This document shows, one piece after another, positions 1 through 13,540 of a DNA stretch of 64,000 nt. Below the pieces are notes generated by a model. That model was not told where the DNA came from and did not search any database. It worked only from the letters and a program-made list of their open reading frames with translations. A program made the position numbers and the translations under genes. Position 1 is the stretch's first letter; each line of letters begins with the position of its first letter. The stretch is from Pseudomonadota bacterium (GTDB lineage Bacteria > Pseudomonadota > Gammaproteobacteria > Xanthomonadales > Rhodanobacteraceae): contig JAJYTR010000001.1 of assembly GCA_021792975.1 (NCBI GenBank), forward strand, positions 1-64,000, read 5' to 3'.

Positions 1-1
1 C

Positions 2-838
2 CGCGGCAGCGGCTGGGCCGCGGTTGCCGGGCAGCCCGCGGTGCGCCTGGCCGAGGGCGACGCGGTGGTGCTGCCGCACGGCGACCGCCATGTCATGTCC
101 AGCCGGCCGGGCCTGCGCCCGCAGCCTTTCGACGTCGCCTGGGCCTACGCGCATCGCCACGATCCGCGTCCGGTTCCGTTCGACGCGCGGATCGACGGCG
201 TGCTGGCCGGCGACGCCGCCGGCGAGGATGCCCCGGCGCGGCTGGTGTGCGGTTTCGTGTGCTGTGACCTGCATCCGTTCAATCCGCTGGTCGCGCAGTT
301 GCCGCCTCTGCTGCACCTGCCGGCCGCTGCCGGCAGCACCTGGATCCTCGCCATTCTGCGGCAGGCGCTGCAGACCGGCGCTGCGCGAGAGCCGGGCCAC
401 GAGGCCATGCTCGAGTGCATCAGCGAACTGCTGTTCGTGCATGCCGTCCGCCACTACCTCGGTCGTCTGGATGCGGGTGCCGGCGGCTGGCTGGCCGCGC
501 TGCGCGACCGCCGCGTCGGCCACGCCCTGGCGCTGCTGCATGCACGGCCGGCGCACGCATGGACGCTGGACGAACTGGGCCGGCGGGTAGGCCTGTCGCG
601 TTCGGCGCTGCATGCACATTTCGTGCGTTGCGTCGGCCGGCCGCCCATGCAGTACCTGACCCTGTGGCGCATGCAGCTGGCCGCCAGCCTGCTGCGCGGC
701 AGCAACGCGTCCATCGCCGCGATCGCGCTGGAAGCAGGCTACGACGCCGAGGCCGCCTTCACCCGCGCATTCAAACGCTGCACGGGCCTGCCGCCGGCGG
801 CGTGGCGACGCCGGGCCACGGCGACGTTGCCGCCGTGA
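2..838 (+). CDS. AraC family transcriptional regulator (5' end outside window)
   Basis: Frame is open from base 2; C-terminal double HTH 'LDELGRRVGLSRSALHAHFVRCVGRPPMQYLTLWRMQLAASLL...AAFTRAFKRCTGLPPAAWR' is typical of AraC/XylS. Confidence 0.9.
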   Translation, partial: RGSGWAAVAGQPAVRLAEGDAVVLPHGDRHVMSSRPGLRPQPFDVAWAYAHRHDPRPVPFDARIDGVLAGDAAGEDAPARLVCGFVCCDLHPFNPLVAQLPPLLHLPAAAGSTWILAILRQALQTGAAREPGHEAMLECISELLFVHAVRHYLGRLDAGAGGWLAALRDRRVGHALALLHARPAHAWTLDELGRRVGLSRSALHAHFVRCVGRPPMQYLTLWRMQLAASLLRGSNASIAAIALEAGYDAEAAFTRAFKRCTGLPPAAWRRRATATLPP

Positions 839-965
839 CGGGATCGCGACGCCGGGCAGCCGCGACGGAGAGGCATGTGAGCGGGGAGGTCCGGAACGGA
901 GGCCGCAGCGCGGTGGCCGTCGTCATTGCCGTCGCCGCGGCAGGCAGGCCGACCCGATGCGGGTC

Positions 966-1691
966 TCAGCGCGTCGTCAGCGCACACGCGGCACGCAACG
1001 GCAGCGCGGCGTCCCAGTCCTCCGGCGCGGACTGCGCACGCAGTCGCTGCAATTGCTCGAGATATTCGGTGCGCGGCATTTCGAAGGCGCCCAGCGCCAG
1101 CGTGTGCGCGTTGGCCACCTGCGCATCCAGCAGCGGCATGCCCCAGGCGGCCAGCGCGCGGCATGCCGCGTACAGCGCCGCCTTGGAGCCGCCGCTTTCC
1201 GCGCTGAACATCGACTCGCCCGAAAACATCCGGCCCGCGGCGACACCGTAGAGCCCGCCGACCAGGCGCGTGCCGTCCCACACCTCGAACGAGTGCGCAT
1301 GTCCGAGCCGGTGCAGGGCGGTGTACGCCTCGCGCATCGCCGGCGTGATCCAGCTGCCGTCGCGGCCGTCACGCGGCGCGGCGCAGGCGGCGATCACCTG
1401 CGCGAAGGCGCGGTCGGCACTGAGCGTCCAATGCGAATCGCGCAACGCGCGTGCGAAGCGCCGGTGCGGCCGTGTGCGGGCCGTGTCGAACACGCAGCGC
1501 GGGTCGGGCGACCACCACAGCAGCGGCTCGCCCTGCGAATACCAGGGGAAAACGCCGTCTGCGTACGCCGCCAGCAGGCGTGCCGTCGAAAGATCGCCGC
1601 CCACCGCCAGCAGACCCGAGGGCAGCGCCTGCGCCGCCGGCGGGAAGCGCAGGTCGTCACGATGCAGGCGGGCGAGTGGCCGATGCACCAT
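966..1691 (-). CDS. aat: Leucyl/phenylalanyl-tRNA--protein transferase
   Basis: 'FPPAAQALPSGLLAVGGDLSTARLLAAYADGVFPWYSQGEPLLWWSPDPRCVF' signature. Confidence 0.95.
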   Translation of the reverse strand: MVHRPLARLHRDDLRFPPAAQALPSGLLAVGGDLSTARLLAAYADGVFPWYSQGEPLLWWSPDPRCVFDTARTRPHRRFARALRDSHWTLSADRAFAQVIAACAAPRDGRDGSWITPAMREAYTALHRLGHAHSFEVWDGTRLVGGLYGVAAGRMFSGESMFSAESGGSKAALYAACRALAAWGMPLLDAQVANAHTLALGAFEMPRTEYLEQLQRLRAQSAPEDWDAALPLRAACALTTR

Positions 1692-2866
1692 CAGCGGGAG
1701 CCATCGCCGGGGTCCGGCGATCCGTCTTGAGCATAGGCCGAGTGCCGCAGGAGTTCATCGCGCCAGGCGGCCACCTGTTCGCGTTCCGTCTGCAGGTGCC
1801 GCGCCACCGCACGGCGCAGCCCGGGATGGGCGATGGCGTGGCGTGAATGCGTGAATACCGGCAGAAAACCACGTGCCAGCTTGTGTTCGCCCTGCGCGCC
1901 CGGTTCGAAGCGCCGCAGTCGTGCGCGCAGGCAGTATTCGATGCCCTGGTAATAGCAGAGCTCGAAATGCAGCCCCGGCACCTGCGCGCGGCTGCCCCAA
2001 TAGCGGCCGTACAGCACCTCGGCGGACTGCAGGAACAGCGCCATGGCCGCGATGCCTGTCCGCTCCCGGGCCAGCGCCAGCCACACCTGGCCGGGCAATG
2101 CCGTGCCCAGGTGCCGGAAGAATGCCGGCGTCAGCGCGGCGTCGTTGCCGTGTGCGTCGAAGGTGCCGAGATACAGCGCATGTACCGCATCCCACTCGCG
2201 TGCATCGAGACTGCTGCCCGCGCGCCATTCGACCTGCAGGCCCGAGTCCTGCACCCGCATGCGTTCGGCGCGGATGTTCTTGCGCTTCTTGTGTCGCAGC
2301 GCGGCGAGGAAGGCATCGAAATCCGGCCAGCCGCGATTGCTCCAGTGAAACTGGATGTCCCGGCGTGCCAGCCAGCCGCCGTCGTTGCCGTCGCAGGCGG
2401 CGCGATCGGCGTGCTCGAGAAACAGGAGATGCGAGCTGCTGCAGCGCTGTGCGTCGCAGGCGCGGGCCAGCGCCTCCAGCAGCGCCTGGCGCATGGTGTC
2501 GGCATCCGCGCCGCACCCCACCAGCAGGCGCGGACCGACCACCGGCGAGTAGGGCACGGCGCCCAGCAGCTTGGGGTAGTACTGCAGGCCGGCGCGCCGC
2601 ATGGCGTCGGCCCAGGCGTGGTCGAACACGAACTCGCCGTGCGAATTGGACTTGAGATAGCAGGGCAGGGCCGCGCGCAGCCGCCCGTCTTGCCAAAGGG
2701 TCAGATGCCGCGCCTGCCAGCCCCAGTCCGCGCGCAGGCAGTGCTGCTGCTCCAGTCCCGCCAGAAAGGCATGGCTGAGAAACGGGTTGTCGTCCGGTCG
2801 CAGCGCATCCCAGTCGGCGGCATGGATCCCGTCCAGCCGCTCGAGGATGCGCAGCGTCAGCGTCAT
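1691..2866 (-). CDS. GNAT-fold / peptidogalycan biosynthesis-like protein (DUF482 type)
   Basis: Starts MTLTLRILERLDGIHAADWDAL; 'NPFLSHAFLAGLEQ...CYLKSNSHGEFVFDHAWADAM...YYPKLLGAVPYSPVVGPRLL' pattern; ATGA-type overlap with aat. Confidence 0.85.
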   Translation of the reverse strand: MTLTLRILERLDGIHAADWDALRPDDNPFLSHAFLAGLEQQHCLRADWGWQARHLTLWQDGRLRAALPCYLKSNSHGEFVFDHAWADAMRRAGLQYYPKLLGAVPYSPVVGPRLLVGCGADADTMRQALLEALARACDAQRCSSSHLLFLEHADRAACDGNDGGWLARRDIQFHWSNRGWPDFDAFLAALRHKKRKNIRAERMRVQDSGLQVEWRAGSSLDAREWDAVHALYLGTFDAHGNDAALTPAFFRHLGTALPGQVWLALARERTGIAAMALFLQSAEVLYGRYWGSRAQVPGLHFELCYYQGIEYCLRARLRRFEPGAQGEHKLARGFLPVFTHSRHAIAHPGLRRAVARHLQTEREQVAAWRDELLRHSAYAQDGSPDPGDGSR

Positions 2867-2876
2867 GGCCGGGGCA

Positions 2877-3968
<1,092 letters not shown>

Positions 3969-3985
3969 TCAGCGAGGTTCACCCC

Positions 3986-5044
3986 ATGCGTATCGGCATT
4001 CCCAGTGAAACCAAGACGCTCGAAGGTCGCGTGGCCCTGGTGCCGGCGGCCTGCGCAGACCTGGTGCGTCACGGCCACGAGGTGTACGTGCAGGCCGGCG
4101 CCGGCCTCAAGAGCGGCTTCGGCGACGAGGCCTATGCCCGGGTCGGTGTGCGCATCGTGCCCGATGCCGCCGCACTGTACGAGAAGGGCGAGTTGATCGT
4201 GAAAGTCAAGGAGCCCATCGCCGGCGATCTAGCGCATCTCCAATCGCACCATCTGCTGTTCTGCTATCTGCACCTGGCAGCGGAGCCCGAATTGACGCGC
4301 GGCCTGCAGGCGATCGGCCTGACCGCGGTGGCCTTCGAGTCGGTGGAAGAGCAGGGCGGCCTGCCGCTGCTGCACCCGATGTCGGTGATCGCCGGACGCA
4401 TCGCCACGCAGATGGGCACCACGCTGCTGCACCAGCCGCAGGGCGGCAAGGGCAAGCTGCTGGGCGGCATGGCCTCGACGCCGCGCGGCAAGGTGGTGGT
4501 GCTGGGTGCCGGCGCCGCCGGCGGCAACGCCGCGGCGCTGGCGGCAGCGGCCGGGGCCAACGTGGTGGTGTTCGACAAGCGCCCGGACCGCATGGCCGAG
4601 ATGATGGCGCTGGGTCCCAACGTCACCGCGCTGTACGCCTACGAGTCACTGGTGGCCGAGGAAGTCGCCGGCGCCGACATCGTCGTGGGCGCCGTGCTGA
4701 TCCCCAGTGCCAAGGCACCGCGCGTGGTCACCGAAGCCATGGTGAAGTCCATGGAAAAGGGCAGCGTGCTGGTGGACATCTCCATCGACCAGGGCGGCTG
4801 CTTCGAGACCTCGCGTCCCACCACCTGGAAGGAGCCCACCTACAGCGTGCACGGCGTGACCCACTTCGCGGTGACCAACATGCCGGGCGCGGTGCCGCAG
4901 ACCTCCTCGCATGCCATCTGCGCGGCGATCCTGCCCTATGTGCAGCGCCTGGCCGGCGGCGGCTGGCGCCAGTTCGAGCCGCTGCGCAAGGGGATCAACG
5001 TCGAGGCCGGCAAGGTGGTGCATCCGGCGTTGCAGCCGGCCTGA
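3986..5044 (+). CDS. ald: Alanine dehydrogenase
   Basis: MRIGIPSETKTLEGRVALVPAACADLVRHGHEV; GAGAAGGNAA dinucleotide-binding motif. Confidence 0.95.
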   Translation: MRIGIPSETKTLEGRVALVPAACADLVRHGHEVYVQAGAGLKSGFGDEAYARVGVRIVPDAAALYEKGELIVKVKEPIAGDLAHLQSHHLLFCYLHLAAEPELTRGLQAIGLTAVAFESVEEQGGLPLLHPMSVIAGRIATQMGTTLLHQPQGGKGKLLGGMASTPRGKVVVLGAGAAGGNAAALAAAAGANVVVFDKRPDRMAEMMALGPNVTALYAYESLVAEEVAGADIVVGAVLIPSAKAPRVVTEAMVKSMEKGSVLVDISIDQGGCFETSRPTTWKEPTYSVHGVTHFAVTNMPGAVPQTSSHAICAAILPYVQRLAGGGWRQFEPLRKGINVEAGKVVHPALQPA

Positions 5045-5157
5045 TGCAGCCCTTCGCGGCGGGTGGCGCGCCCGCACCGTGGGCCGCCCGCGCTTGCGGT
5101 TCCGCATCGTTCAGCGACTGCGGCCCGCGCGCGTTGCTGGTGTAATCTGCCGCAGGC

Positions 5158-7509
5158 TTGCAACCGGGCAGGACGGCCGTGGCATCCAGCGGCAGAAACA
5201 GCGATATCCGCACGCGCGTCGCGTTGAGCGACGGCGCGCGGCGCCTTTTGCGCGAGGCCGGAGCGCTGATCCTGTTTCCGGTGGCGCTGTACGTTCTGGT
5301 GTGCCTGCTGAGCCACAATCGCGAGGATCCCTCGTGGTCGCATTCCGGACCCGACCTGGGTGTGCACAACTGGGGCGGGGTGATCGGAGCGTATCTGTCC
5401 GACGCGCTGCTGTGGTTCTTCGGACTGATGGCCTATGCGTTCCCGATCCTGCTGGCGGCGCTGGCCTTCAATGTGCTGCGCGAGCAGGCACGTGGCGCGC
5501 GCTCGCCGCTGGAGCCCACGCTGCGGCTGATCGGCTTCGTGGTGTTCATCGTGTCCGGCGCCGCGCTGGCGGCATTGCGGCTGGGCCCGGCGCAGGATCT
5601 GGCGGCGGGCTACGGCGGCATCCTGGGCCGGCTGGTCGGTACGCCGCTGCAGCACGGTTTCGGTGTGCCGGGCGCCACGCTGCTGACGTTCGCGGCTTTT
5701 CTGGTGGGGGTGACGCTGGCGACCGGGCTGTCGTGGTTCGCGGTGATGGACCGCACCGGGCGCCTGGCGCTGGCCGTGGGCGACTGGCTGCGCGAACGGC
5801 TGAAACGCACGCCCGAGGTACTGGCCGCGCGCAGCCAGCGCATCGAGCGCGAGGAGGCACGCCGCATCGAATCCAGGCGCAAGGCCGAACGCGAGCCGGT
5901 GCGCATCGAGCCGCCGTCGGTGCCGGTGGTGCAGAAGAGCGACCGCGCCGCGCGCGAGAACCAGATCCCGCTGTTCGTGGTCCCGGCGCTGCCCGGCCAG
6001 CTGCCGCCGCTTTCGCTGCTGGACGATCCCAAGCCCAGCGCCGGCAAGGGCTGGTCGCAGGAGATGCTCAAGGTTCTCTCCGAGCAGCTCACCGCCAAGC
6101 TGCGCGATTTCCGCATCGAGGCCAACGTGGTCAGCGTGTTTCCCGGCCCGGTGATCACCCGCTTCGAGATGGAGCCTGCCGCCGGCGTGCGCGGCAGCCA
6201 GATCAGCAGCCTGGACAAGGACATCGCGCGCGGCCTGTCGGTGCAGAGCGTGCGCGTGGTCGACGTGATCCCGGGCAAGAGCGTGATCGGCATCGAGATC
6301 CCCAACGCGCATCGCGAGGTGGTGTATCTGTCCGAGATCCTGCGCTCCAAGGAATACGACGCGCAGAAATCACCCCTGGCGCTGGCGCTGGGCAAGGACA
6401 TCGGCGGCCGCCCAACGGTGGTGGATCTGGCCAAGATGCCGCACCTGCTGGTGGCCGGCACCACCGGTTCGGGCAAGTCGGTGGCGCTCAATGCCATGGT
6501 GCTGAGCCTGCTGTACAAGGCGCCGCCCGGCGACGTGCGCATGATCATGATCGACCCCAAGATGCTGGAGCTCTCGGTCTACCAGGGCATCCCGCATCTG
6601 CTGACGCCGGTGGTCACCGACATGAAGGAGGCCGCCAACGCGCTGCGCTGGTGCGTGGGCGAGATGGAGCGGCGCTACCGGCTGATGTCGGCGCTGGGCG
6701 TGCGCAATCTGGCCGGTTTCAACAAGAAGGTGCGCGAGGAGCAGTCCAGGGGCAAGCCGCTGCTGGATCCGCTGTTCCGGCCCGATGCCGGCGATGCCGG
6801 CGCCAAGGTGCCGGAGCTGGCGCCGCTGTACTCGATCGTGGTCATCATCGACGAGTTCGCCGACATGATGATGATCGTCGGCAAGAAGGTCGAGGAGCTC
6901 ATCGCGCGCCTGGCGCAGAAGGCGCGCGCCGCCGGCGTGCACCTGGTGCTGGCCACGCAGCGGCCCTCGGTGGACGTGATCACCGGCCTGATCAAGGCCA
7001 ACATCCCCACGCGCATCGCCTTCCAGGTGTCCAGCAAGATCGACTCGCGCACCATCCTCGACCAGTCCGGCGCCGAAACCCTGCTGGGCCACGGCGACAT
7101 GCTGTACCTGCCGCCCGGCACCGCCACCCCCGAGCGCGTACACGGCGCCTTCGTCGACGACCACGAGGTGCACAAGGTGGTCGAATGGCTGCGCGCGCAG
7201 GGCCGGCCCGCCTACGTCGAAGGCGTGCTGGAGGAGGTGCAGATGCTGGGTGACGGCAAGGTCGTCGGCGAATCGGGCCTGCCCGAGGACGCCGAGGATG
7301 GGGACGACAGCGACAACGCGCTGTTCGACCGGGCCGTGGATATCGTGGTGCGCAGCCGGCGCGCCTCGATCTCGGGCGTGCAGCGCCACCTGCGCATCGG
7401 CTACAACCGTGCCGCGCGGCTGATCGAGATGATGGAGCAGCAGGGCATCGTCAGCCCGCCCGAGCACAACGGCAACCGCACCGTGCTGGCCCCGGCACCG
7501 CGCGAGTAG
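5158..7509 (+). CDS. ftsK: DNA translocase FtsK (start approximate; TTG at 5158 or GTG at 5179)
   Basis: N-terminal TM segments, Walker [14 protein letters not shown]-terminal gamma winged-helix '[35 protein letters not shown]'. Confidence 0.96.
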   Translation: MQPGRTAVASSGRNSDIRTRVALSDGARRLLREAGALILFPVALYVLVCLLSHNREDPSWSHSGPDLGVHNWGGVIGAYLSDALLWFFGLMAYAFPILLAALAFNVLREQARGARSPLEPTLRLIGFVVFIVSGAALAALRLGPAQDLAAGYGGILGRLVGTPLQHGFGVPGATLLTFAAFLVGVTLATGLSWFAVMDRTGRLALAVGDWLRERLKRTPEVLAARSQRIEREEARRIESRRKAEREPVRIEPPSVPVVQKSDRAARENQIPLFVVPALPGQLPPLSLLDDPKPSAGKGWSQEMLKVLSEQLTAKLRDFRIEANVVSVFPGPVITRFEMEPAAGVRGSQISSLDKDIARGLSVQSVRVVDVIPGKSVIGIEIPNAHREVVYLSEILRSKEYDAQKSPLALALGKDIGGRPTVVDLAKMPHLLVAGTTGSGKSVALNAMVLSLLYKAPPGDVRMIMIDPKMLELSVYQGIPHLLTPVVTDMKEAANALRWCVGEMERRYRLMSALGVRNLAGFNKKVREEQSRGKPLLDPLFRPDAGDAGAKVPELAPLYSIVVIIDEFADMMMIVGKKVEELIARLAQKARAAGVHLVLATQRPSVDVITGLIKANIPTRIAFQVSSKIDSRTILDQSGAETLLGHGDMLYLPPGTATPERVHGAFVDDHEVHKVVEWLRAQGRPAYVEGVLEEVQMLGDGKVVGESGLPEDAEDGDDSDNALFDRAVDIVVRSRRASISGVQRHLRIGYNRAARLIEMMEQQGIVSPPEHNGNRTVLAPAPRE

Positions 7510-7596
7510 GCACGGCGTTCCGCCGCGGTGCAGCCGCCCTGCACGATGCTGCACCGCCGACGCTCCCCGACGAATCCACCGACACCATACCCGCCC

Positions 7597-8289
7597 ATGT
7601 TCCGTTTCATGCTCACCGCAAGACACCGCGCCGCCGCCATCGTCGCGGCGGCCCTGGTGCTGGCGCTGCTGCCGTCGCCGGCAACGGCGCAAGCCGGGCC
7701 CTCGGCGCGCGCGCAGCTGGATGCCTTCGCCGCCGGACTGAAGTCGGTCAGCGCGGACTTCAGCCAGCGCACCGTCAACGCCAGCGGCGATCGCGGCCGC
7801 AGCGCGTCGGGCACCCTGGCGCTGGCGGCGCCGCGGCTGTTCCGCTGGCAGGTCGAGAAGCCCTATCACCAGCAGATCGTGGCCGATGGTTCGCGCGTGT
7901 GGGTGTACGACCCCGAGCTGCAGCAGGTGACCGTGCGCAGGCAGTCCAGCGCCGAAGCGCACAGCCCGCTCAGCGTGCTGACCGACCTCGGGCTGCTGGA
8001 CACCGAGTTCACCGTCCGCGACGCCGGCGACCACGACGGCGAAGCCTGGCTGCGGCTCGCGCCGCGCGCGGACAGCGCCGGGTTCAAGTACGCCCTGCTG
8101 GGCTTCGCGCACGATGAGCTGCAGGCGATGGTGTTCGAGGACCAGCTCGGCGACCGCACCACCATCCGCTTCAGCCACTGGCGCCGCAACGTGGTGCTGC
8201 CGCCCTCGACGTTCCGCTTCACGCCGCCGCCGGGCGCCGACGTGATCGGCGACGTGCCCGCCGCCGAAGCCTATCCGCTCAGGAACTGA
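7597..8289 (+). CDS. lolA: Outer-membrane lipoprotein carrier protein LolA
   Basis: Signal peptide followed by 'ADFSQRTVNASGDRGRSASGTLALAAPRLFRWQVEKPYHQQIVADGSRVWVYDPELQQVTVR'. Confidence 0.93.
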   Translation: MFRFMLTARHRAAAIVAAALVLALLPSPATAQAGPSARAQLDAFAAGLKSVSADFSQRTVNASGDRGRSASGTLALAAPRLFRWQVEKPYHQQIVADGSRVWVYDPELQQVTVRRQSSAEAHSPLSVLTDLGLLDTEFTVRDAGDHDGEAWLRLAPRADSAGFKYALLGFAHDELQAMVFEDQLGDRTTIRFSHWRRNVVLPPSTFRFTPPPGADVIGDVPAAEAYPLRN

Positions 8290-8313
8290 GACGGCGCGGC
8301 GTATCATCGCCCC

Positions 8314-9669
8314 ATGCCGCGCAAGGCCTCCGCCGCTCTGTCCGCACCGCCGCTGCTGCCGCAATCCACCGCGCTGCAGCCGCTGGCGGAGCGCATGCGC
8401 CCGCAGCGCCTGGAACAGATGGTCGGCCAGCGTCGCCTGCTGGCGCCGGAGGCGCCGTTGCGCCAGGCGCTGGAGGCCGGTCGCGTGCATTCGATGGTGC
8501 TGTGGGGGCCGCCCGGCTGCGGCAAGACCACGCTGGCGCGGCTGGTGGCGCGTTACGCGGACGCCGAGTTCATCGCGCTGTCGGCGGTGCTGTCCGGCGT
8601 GGCCGAGGTGCGGGCCGCGCTGGCGCAGGCGCAGGCACGCTACGAACAGGGACTGCGCACGGTGCTGTTCGTGGACGAGGTGCACCGTTTCAACAAGGCG
8701 CAGCAGGACGCGTTCCTGCCCGCCATTGAGCGCGGCGTGATCGTGTTCATCGGCGCCACCACCGAGAACCCCTCGTTCGAGCTGAATTCGGCGCTGCTCT
8801 CGCGCTGCCGCGTGCACGTGCTGGAAACGTTGTCTGAGGAGGACATCGTGCAGGCGCTGCACGAGGCGCTGGCCGACCGCGAGCGTGGGCTGGGGACGCT
8901 GGCGTTGCGCGTGGACGACCGTGCGCTGGAGCTGATCGCCCACGCCGCCGACGGCGACGTGCGCCGTGCGCTGACGCTGCTGGAAATCGCCGGCGAGCTG
9001 GCGCACGACGGCGTCATCGCCGAGGACACGTTGACCCGCGTGCTGGCCGACCGCACACGCCGTTTCGACAAGGGCGGCGAGCAGTTCTACGACCAGATCT
9101 CGGCGCTGCACAAATCGGTGCGCAGCTCCGACCCCGATGCCGCGCTGTACTGGCTGACGCGCATGCTCGACGGCGGTTGCGATCCGCTGTATCTGGCGCG
9201 GCGCATGGTGCGCATGGCGGTGGAAGACGTCGGTCTGGCCGATCCGCGCGCCTGGTGCATGGCGCTGGACGCCTGGGACACCTACGAGCGCCTGGGCAGC
9301 CCCGAAGGCGAACTGGGCCTGGCCGAACTGGTCGTGTACCTCGCCGTGGCACCCAAGAGCAACGCGGTGTACCGCGCCTTCGGCAACGCGCGTGCCACGG
9401 TGCAGGAGACCGGCACGCTGGAAGTGCCCATGCATCTGCGCAATGCGCCGACCCGTCTGATGAAGGAGCTGGGCTACGGCAGGGACTACCAGTACGACCA
9501 TGACGTGCAGGGCGGGGTGGCGCTGGACCAGCAGTGCCTGCCGGACGCGCTGTCCGATCTGCGGCTGTACGCGCCCACCGGACGCGGACTGGAGGAACGC
9601 ATCAAGGACAAGCTGGATGCGCTGCGCGCCGCGCGCAAGGCCGCGCGCGACAAAGGCGGCGGCGCATGA
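8314..9669 (+). CDS. rarA: Replication-associated recombination protein A (AAA+ ATPase)
   Basis: 'LAERMRPQRLEQMVGQ...WGPPGCGKTTLARL...FVDEVHRFNKAQQDAFLPAIERGVIVFIGATTENPSFELN'. Confidence 0.95.
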   Translation: MPRKASAALSAPPLLPQSTALQPLAERMRPQRLEQMVGQRRLLAPEAPLRQALEAGRVHSMVLWGPPGCGKTTLARLVARYADAEFIALSAVLSGVAEVRAALAQAQARYEQGLRTVLFVDEVHRFNKAQQDAFLPAIERGVIVFIGATTENPSFELNSALLSRCRVHVLETLSEEDIVQALHEALADRERGLGTLALRVDDRALELIAHAADGDVRRALTLLEIAGELAHDGVIAEDTLTRVLADRTRRFDKGGEQFYDQISALHKSVRSSDPDAALYWLTRMLDGGCDPLYLARRMVRMAVEDVGLADPRAWCMALDAWDTYERLGSPEGELGLAELVVYLAVAPKSNAVYRAFGNARATVQETGTLEVPMHLRNAPTRLMKELGYGRDYQYDHDVQGGVALDQQCLPDALSDLRLYAPTGRGLEERIKDKLDALRAARKAARDKGGGA

Positions 9670-10847
9670 GGAACCTGCTGCGTGCGCTGCCGCGCACGGT
9701 GCTGCTGCTGGGATTGATCAGCCTGTTCAACGATGCCGCCGGCGAACTGGTGTACCCGCTGGTGCCGCTGTACCTGGCCACCGTGCTGATGGCCGGACCG
9801 CGCGCGCTGGGGTTGATCGAGGGCGTGGCCGAAGCGGTCAGCAGCCTGGTCAAGCTGGGTGCCGGCGTGCTCGCCGACCGCATGCGCCGCATGCGCCTGT
9901 GGGTGATCGGCGGGTACAGCGTGGCCGGCCTGGCGAGGCCGCTGCTGGCTCTGACCACGGCCTGGCCGGGCGTGCTGCTGCTGCGCTTCGCCGACCGTCT
10001 CGGCAAGGGCTTGCGCAGCGCGCCGCGCGATGCGCTCATCAATCTCGCGGTGCCGGCGGAGCGGCGTGGCCTGGCCTTCGGCTTCCACCGCGCAATGGAC
10101 AACCTGGGGGCCGTGGTCGGGCCGCTGGCGGCCGCGGGCCTGCTGGCACTGGGTCTGCCGATCCGGCACATCTTCGCGCTGGCCCTGATTCCCGCCGTGG
10201 TGGTGGTGGCGCTCGCGCTGTCCGTGCCCGAACCGGTGCAGGCAGCGGCGCCGCGACAGACCCGCTTCGACTGGCGCCTGCGCGACCAGCACCCGGCGCT
10301 GCGCCGCTATCTGGTCGTGCTGGGCCTGTTCACGCTGGGCAACTCGTCCAACATGTTCCTGCTGCTGCGCGCGCACCAGCTGGGGCTGCCGGATGTGCAG
10401 ATTCCGCTGCTGTGGGCGCTGATGTCGGGTGTGGCGGCGCTGTTTTCGACGCATCTCTCGGGTCTGTCCGACCACTTGGGGCGCACACGCGTGATCGCGG
10501 CGGGATGGATCGTCTACGCCGCGTTCTACCTGCTGTTCGGCCTGCTGCCGGCGCATGCCTTGCTGTTGTGGCCGATGTTTGCGCTGTACGGCCTGTTTCT
10601 GGCCGCCACCGAGGGCGCCGAGAAAGCGCTGGTGGGCGATCTGGCGCAGACGGGGCAGGGCGGCACCGCCTTCGGCTGGTACAACCTGGTGGTGGGCCTG
10701 GCGCTGCTGCCGGCGTCGCTGCTGTTCGGCGCACTGTGGCAGGGCATCGCGCCGCTGGCGGCATTCGGCTTCAGCGCTTGCTGCGCGCTGGGGGCGACGC
10801 TGCTGCTGCAGTTCTGGGTGCGGCCTGCGCAAGGCGCACCGGGCTAA
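9666..10847 (+). CDS. MFS transporter
   Basis: Multi-TM protein; 'GLISLFNDAAGELVYPLVPLYLATVL...FADRLGKGLRSAPRDALI'; ATGA overlap with rarA. Confidence 0.88.
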   Translation: MRNLLRALPRTVLLLGLISLFNDAAGELVYPLVPLYLATVLMAGPRALGLIEGVAEAVSSLVKLGAGVLADRMRRMRLWVIGGYSVAGLARPLLALTTAWPGVLLLRFADRLGKGLRSAPRDALINLAVPAERRGLAFGFHRAMDNLGAVVGPLAAAGLLALGLPIRHIFALALIPAVVVVALALSVPEPVQAAAPRQTRFDWRLRDQHPALRRYLVVLGLFTLGNSSNMFLLLRAHQLGLPDVQIPLLWALMSGVAALFSTHLSGLSDHLGRTRVIAAGWIVYAAFYLLFGLLPAHALLLWPMFALYGLFLAATEGAEKALVGDLAQTGQGGTAFGWYNLVVGLALLPASLLFGALWQGIAPLAAFGFSACCALGATLLLQFWVRPAQGAPG

Positions 10848-10879
10848 GGTTTGCGCCAGACGCGGCGCACTCGCGATAA

Positions 10880-12603
<1,724 letters not shown>

Positions 12604-12671
12604 ATGCGACCGCGTGCCGCCGCCGCGGCTACAATTCCCCCGCTTGACAGGCGGCAGCGAACCATCCCTGC

Positions 12672-12759
12672 GGAAGCGTGGCCGAGCGGTTGAAGGCACC
12701 GGTCTTGAAAACCGGCAAGGGGCGACCCTTCGTGAGTTCGAATCTCACCGCTTCCGCCA
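12672..12759 (+). tRNA. tRNA-Ser(TGA), CCA encoded
   Basis: GGAAGCG...CGCTTCC acceptor, anticodon loop CTTGAAA, long variable arm, GTTCGAATC T-loop, GCCA 3' end. Confidence 0.97.
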
Positions 12760-13005
12760 GCCCCGCGCGATCGCCGGGCCGGCCGCGGCGACATGGCGCT
12801 TGCGCGCGGGCGAATCGGACCGGCCATGAGGTCGCCATGGCCTCGCGGCGCGGGCGGCGCGGGCTCTATGCCGCAGTCTGACTTGCGCATGAACCGCGCT
12901 CGTGCGAAAACTCCGGGCCGTGCGGGGGTGCCGTGGGGGGCAATTGCGCCCGATGGGTCACGACGCGGGTTCGCACACCGGTCCATTTTCGAGGGGTTGA
13001 AGTCG

Positions 13006-13215
13006 ATGAGCTTCGGTAAGGTCAAGTGGTTCAACGATGCCAAAGGTTTCGGGTTCATATCGCCCGAGGACGGCAGTGAGGATGTGTTCGTGCATTTCTC
13101 GGCGATCACCGCCAAGGGTTTCCGTTCGCTGCAGGAAGGCCAGCGCGTCAGTTACGAGACGGTCAAGGGACCCAAGGGCATGCAGGCGGCCAACGTCACC
13201 GTCGTCAACGGCTGA
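13006..13215 (+). CDS. Cold shock protein (CspA family)
   Basis: [37 protein letters not shown]1/RNP2 motifs. Confidence 0.97.
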   Translation: MSFGKVKWFNDAKGFGFISPEDGSEDVFVHFSAITAKGFRSLQEGQRVSYETVKGPKGMQAANVTVVNG

Positions 13216-13245
13216 TCGACCGCATTCCCCGCAGTTGCACCACCG

Positions 13246-13268
13246 GAACCCCGCCTGGCGCGGGGTTC
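13246..13268 (+). terminator. Terminator-like hairpin downstream of the cold shock gene
   Basis: GAACCCCGC-CTGGC-GCGGGGTTC perfect 9-bp stem followed by TGCTTGT. Confidence 0.6.
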
Positions 13269-13335
13269 TGCTTGTGATCGGCCGGCATGGGCTGGTGGTG
13301 CGGCACAAGCGCGTGCACGCATTCGGCAACGCGAA

Positions 13336-13359
13336 CGCCCGGCCGCTCGCGGCCGGGCG
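13336..13359 (-). terminator. Hairpin 3' of tRNA-Ala (possible transcript end; no clear U-tract)
   Basis: CGCCCGGCCGC-TC-GCGGCCGGGCG perfect 11-bp inverted repeat just beyond the tRNA 3' end. Confidence 0.4.
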
Positions 13360-13367
13360 TCGGATCG

Positions 13368-13443
<76 letters not shown>

Positions 13444-13540
13444 ACGCAGGGCGCGCAGTGTACGCAGCGGTTCCGGCAGGGTCAACGTGCGGATGCGGAC
13501 CGGATTCGCCGGAAAGACGGCCGCGGCCGCCGCGCGCCGG

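Noticed and set aside
4911-7253. 780-aa plus-strand ORF overlapping ftsK
   Set aside because: Out-of-frame shadow of ftsK; R/G/A-rich with no domain
6370-9501. 1043-aa minus-strand ORF
   Set aside because: Antisense shadow of ftsK-lolA-rarA; low-complexity, H/Q/R-rich, no domain
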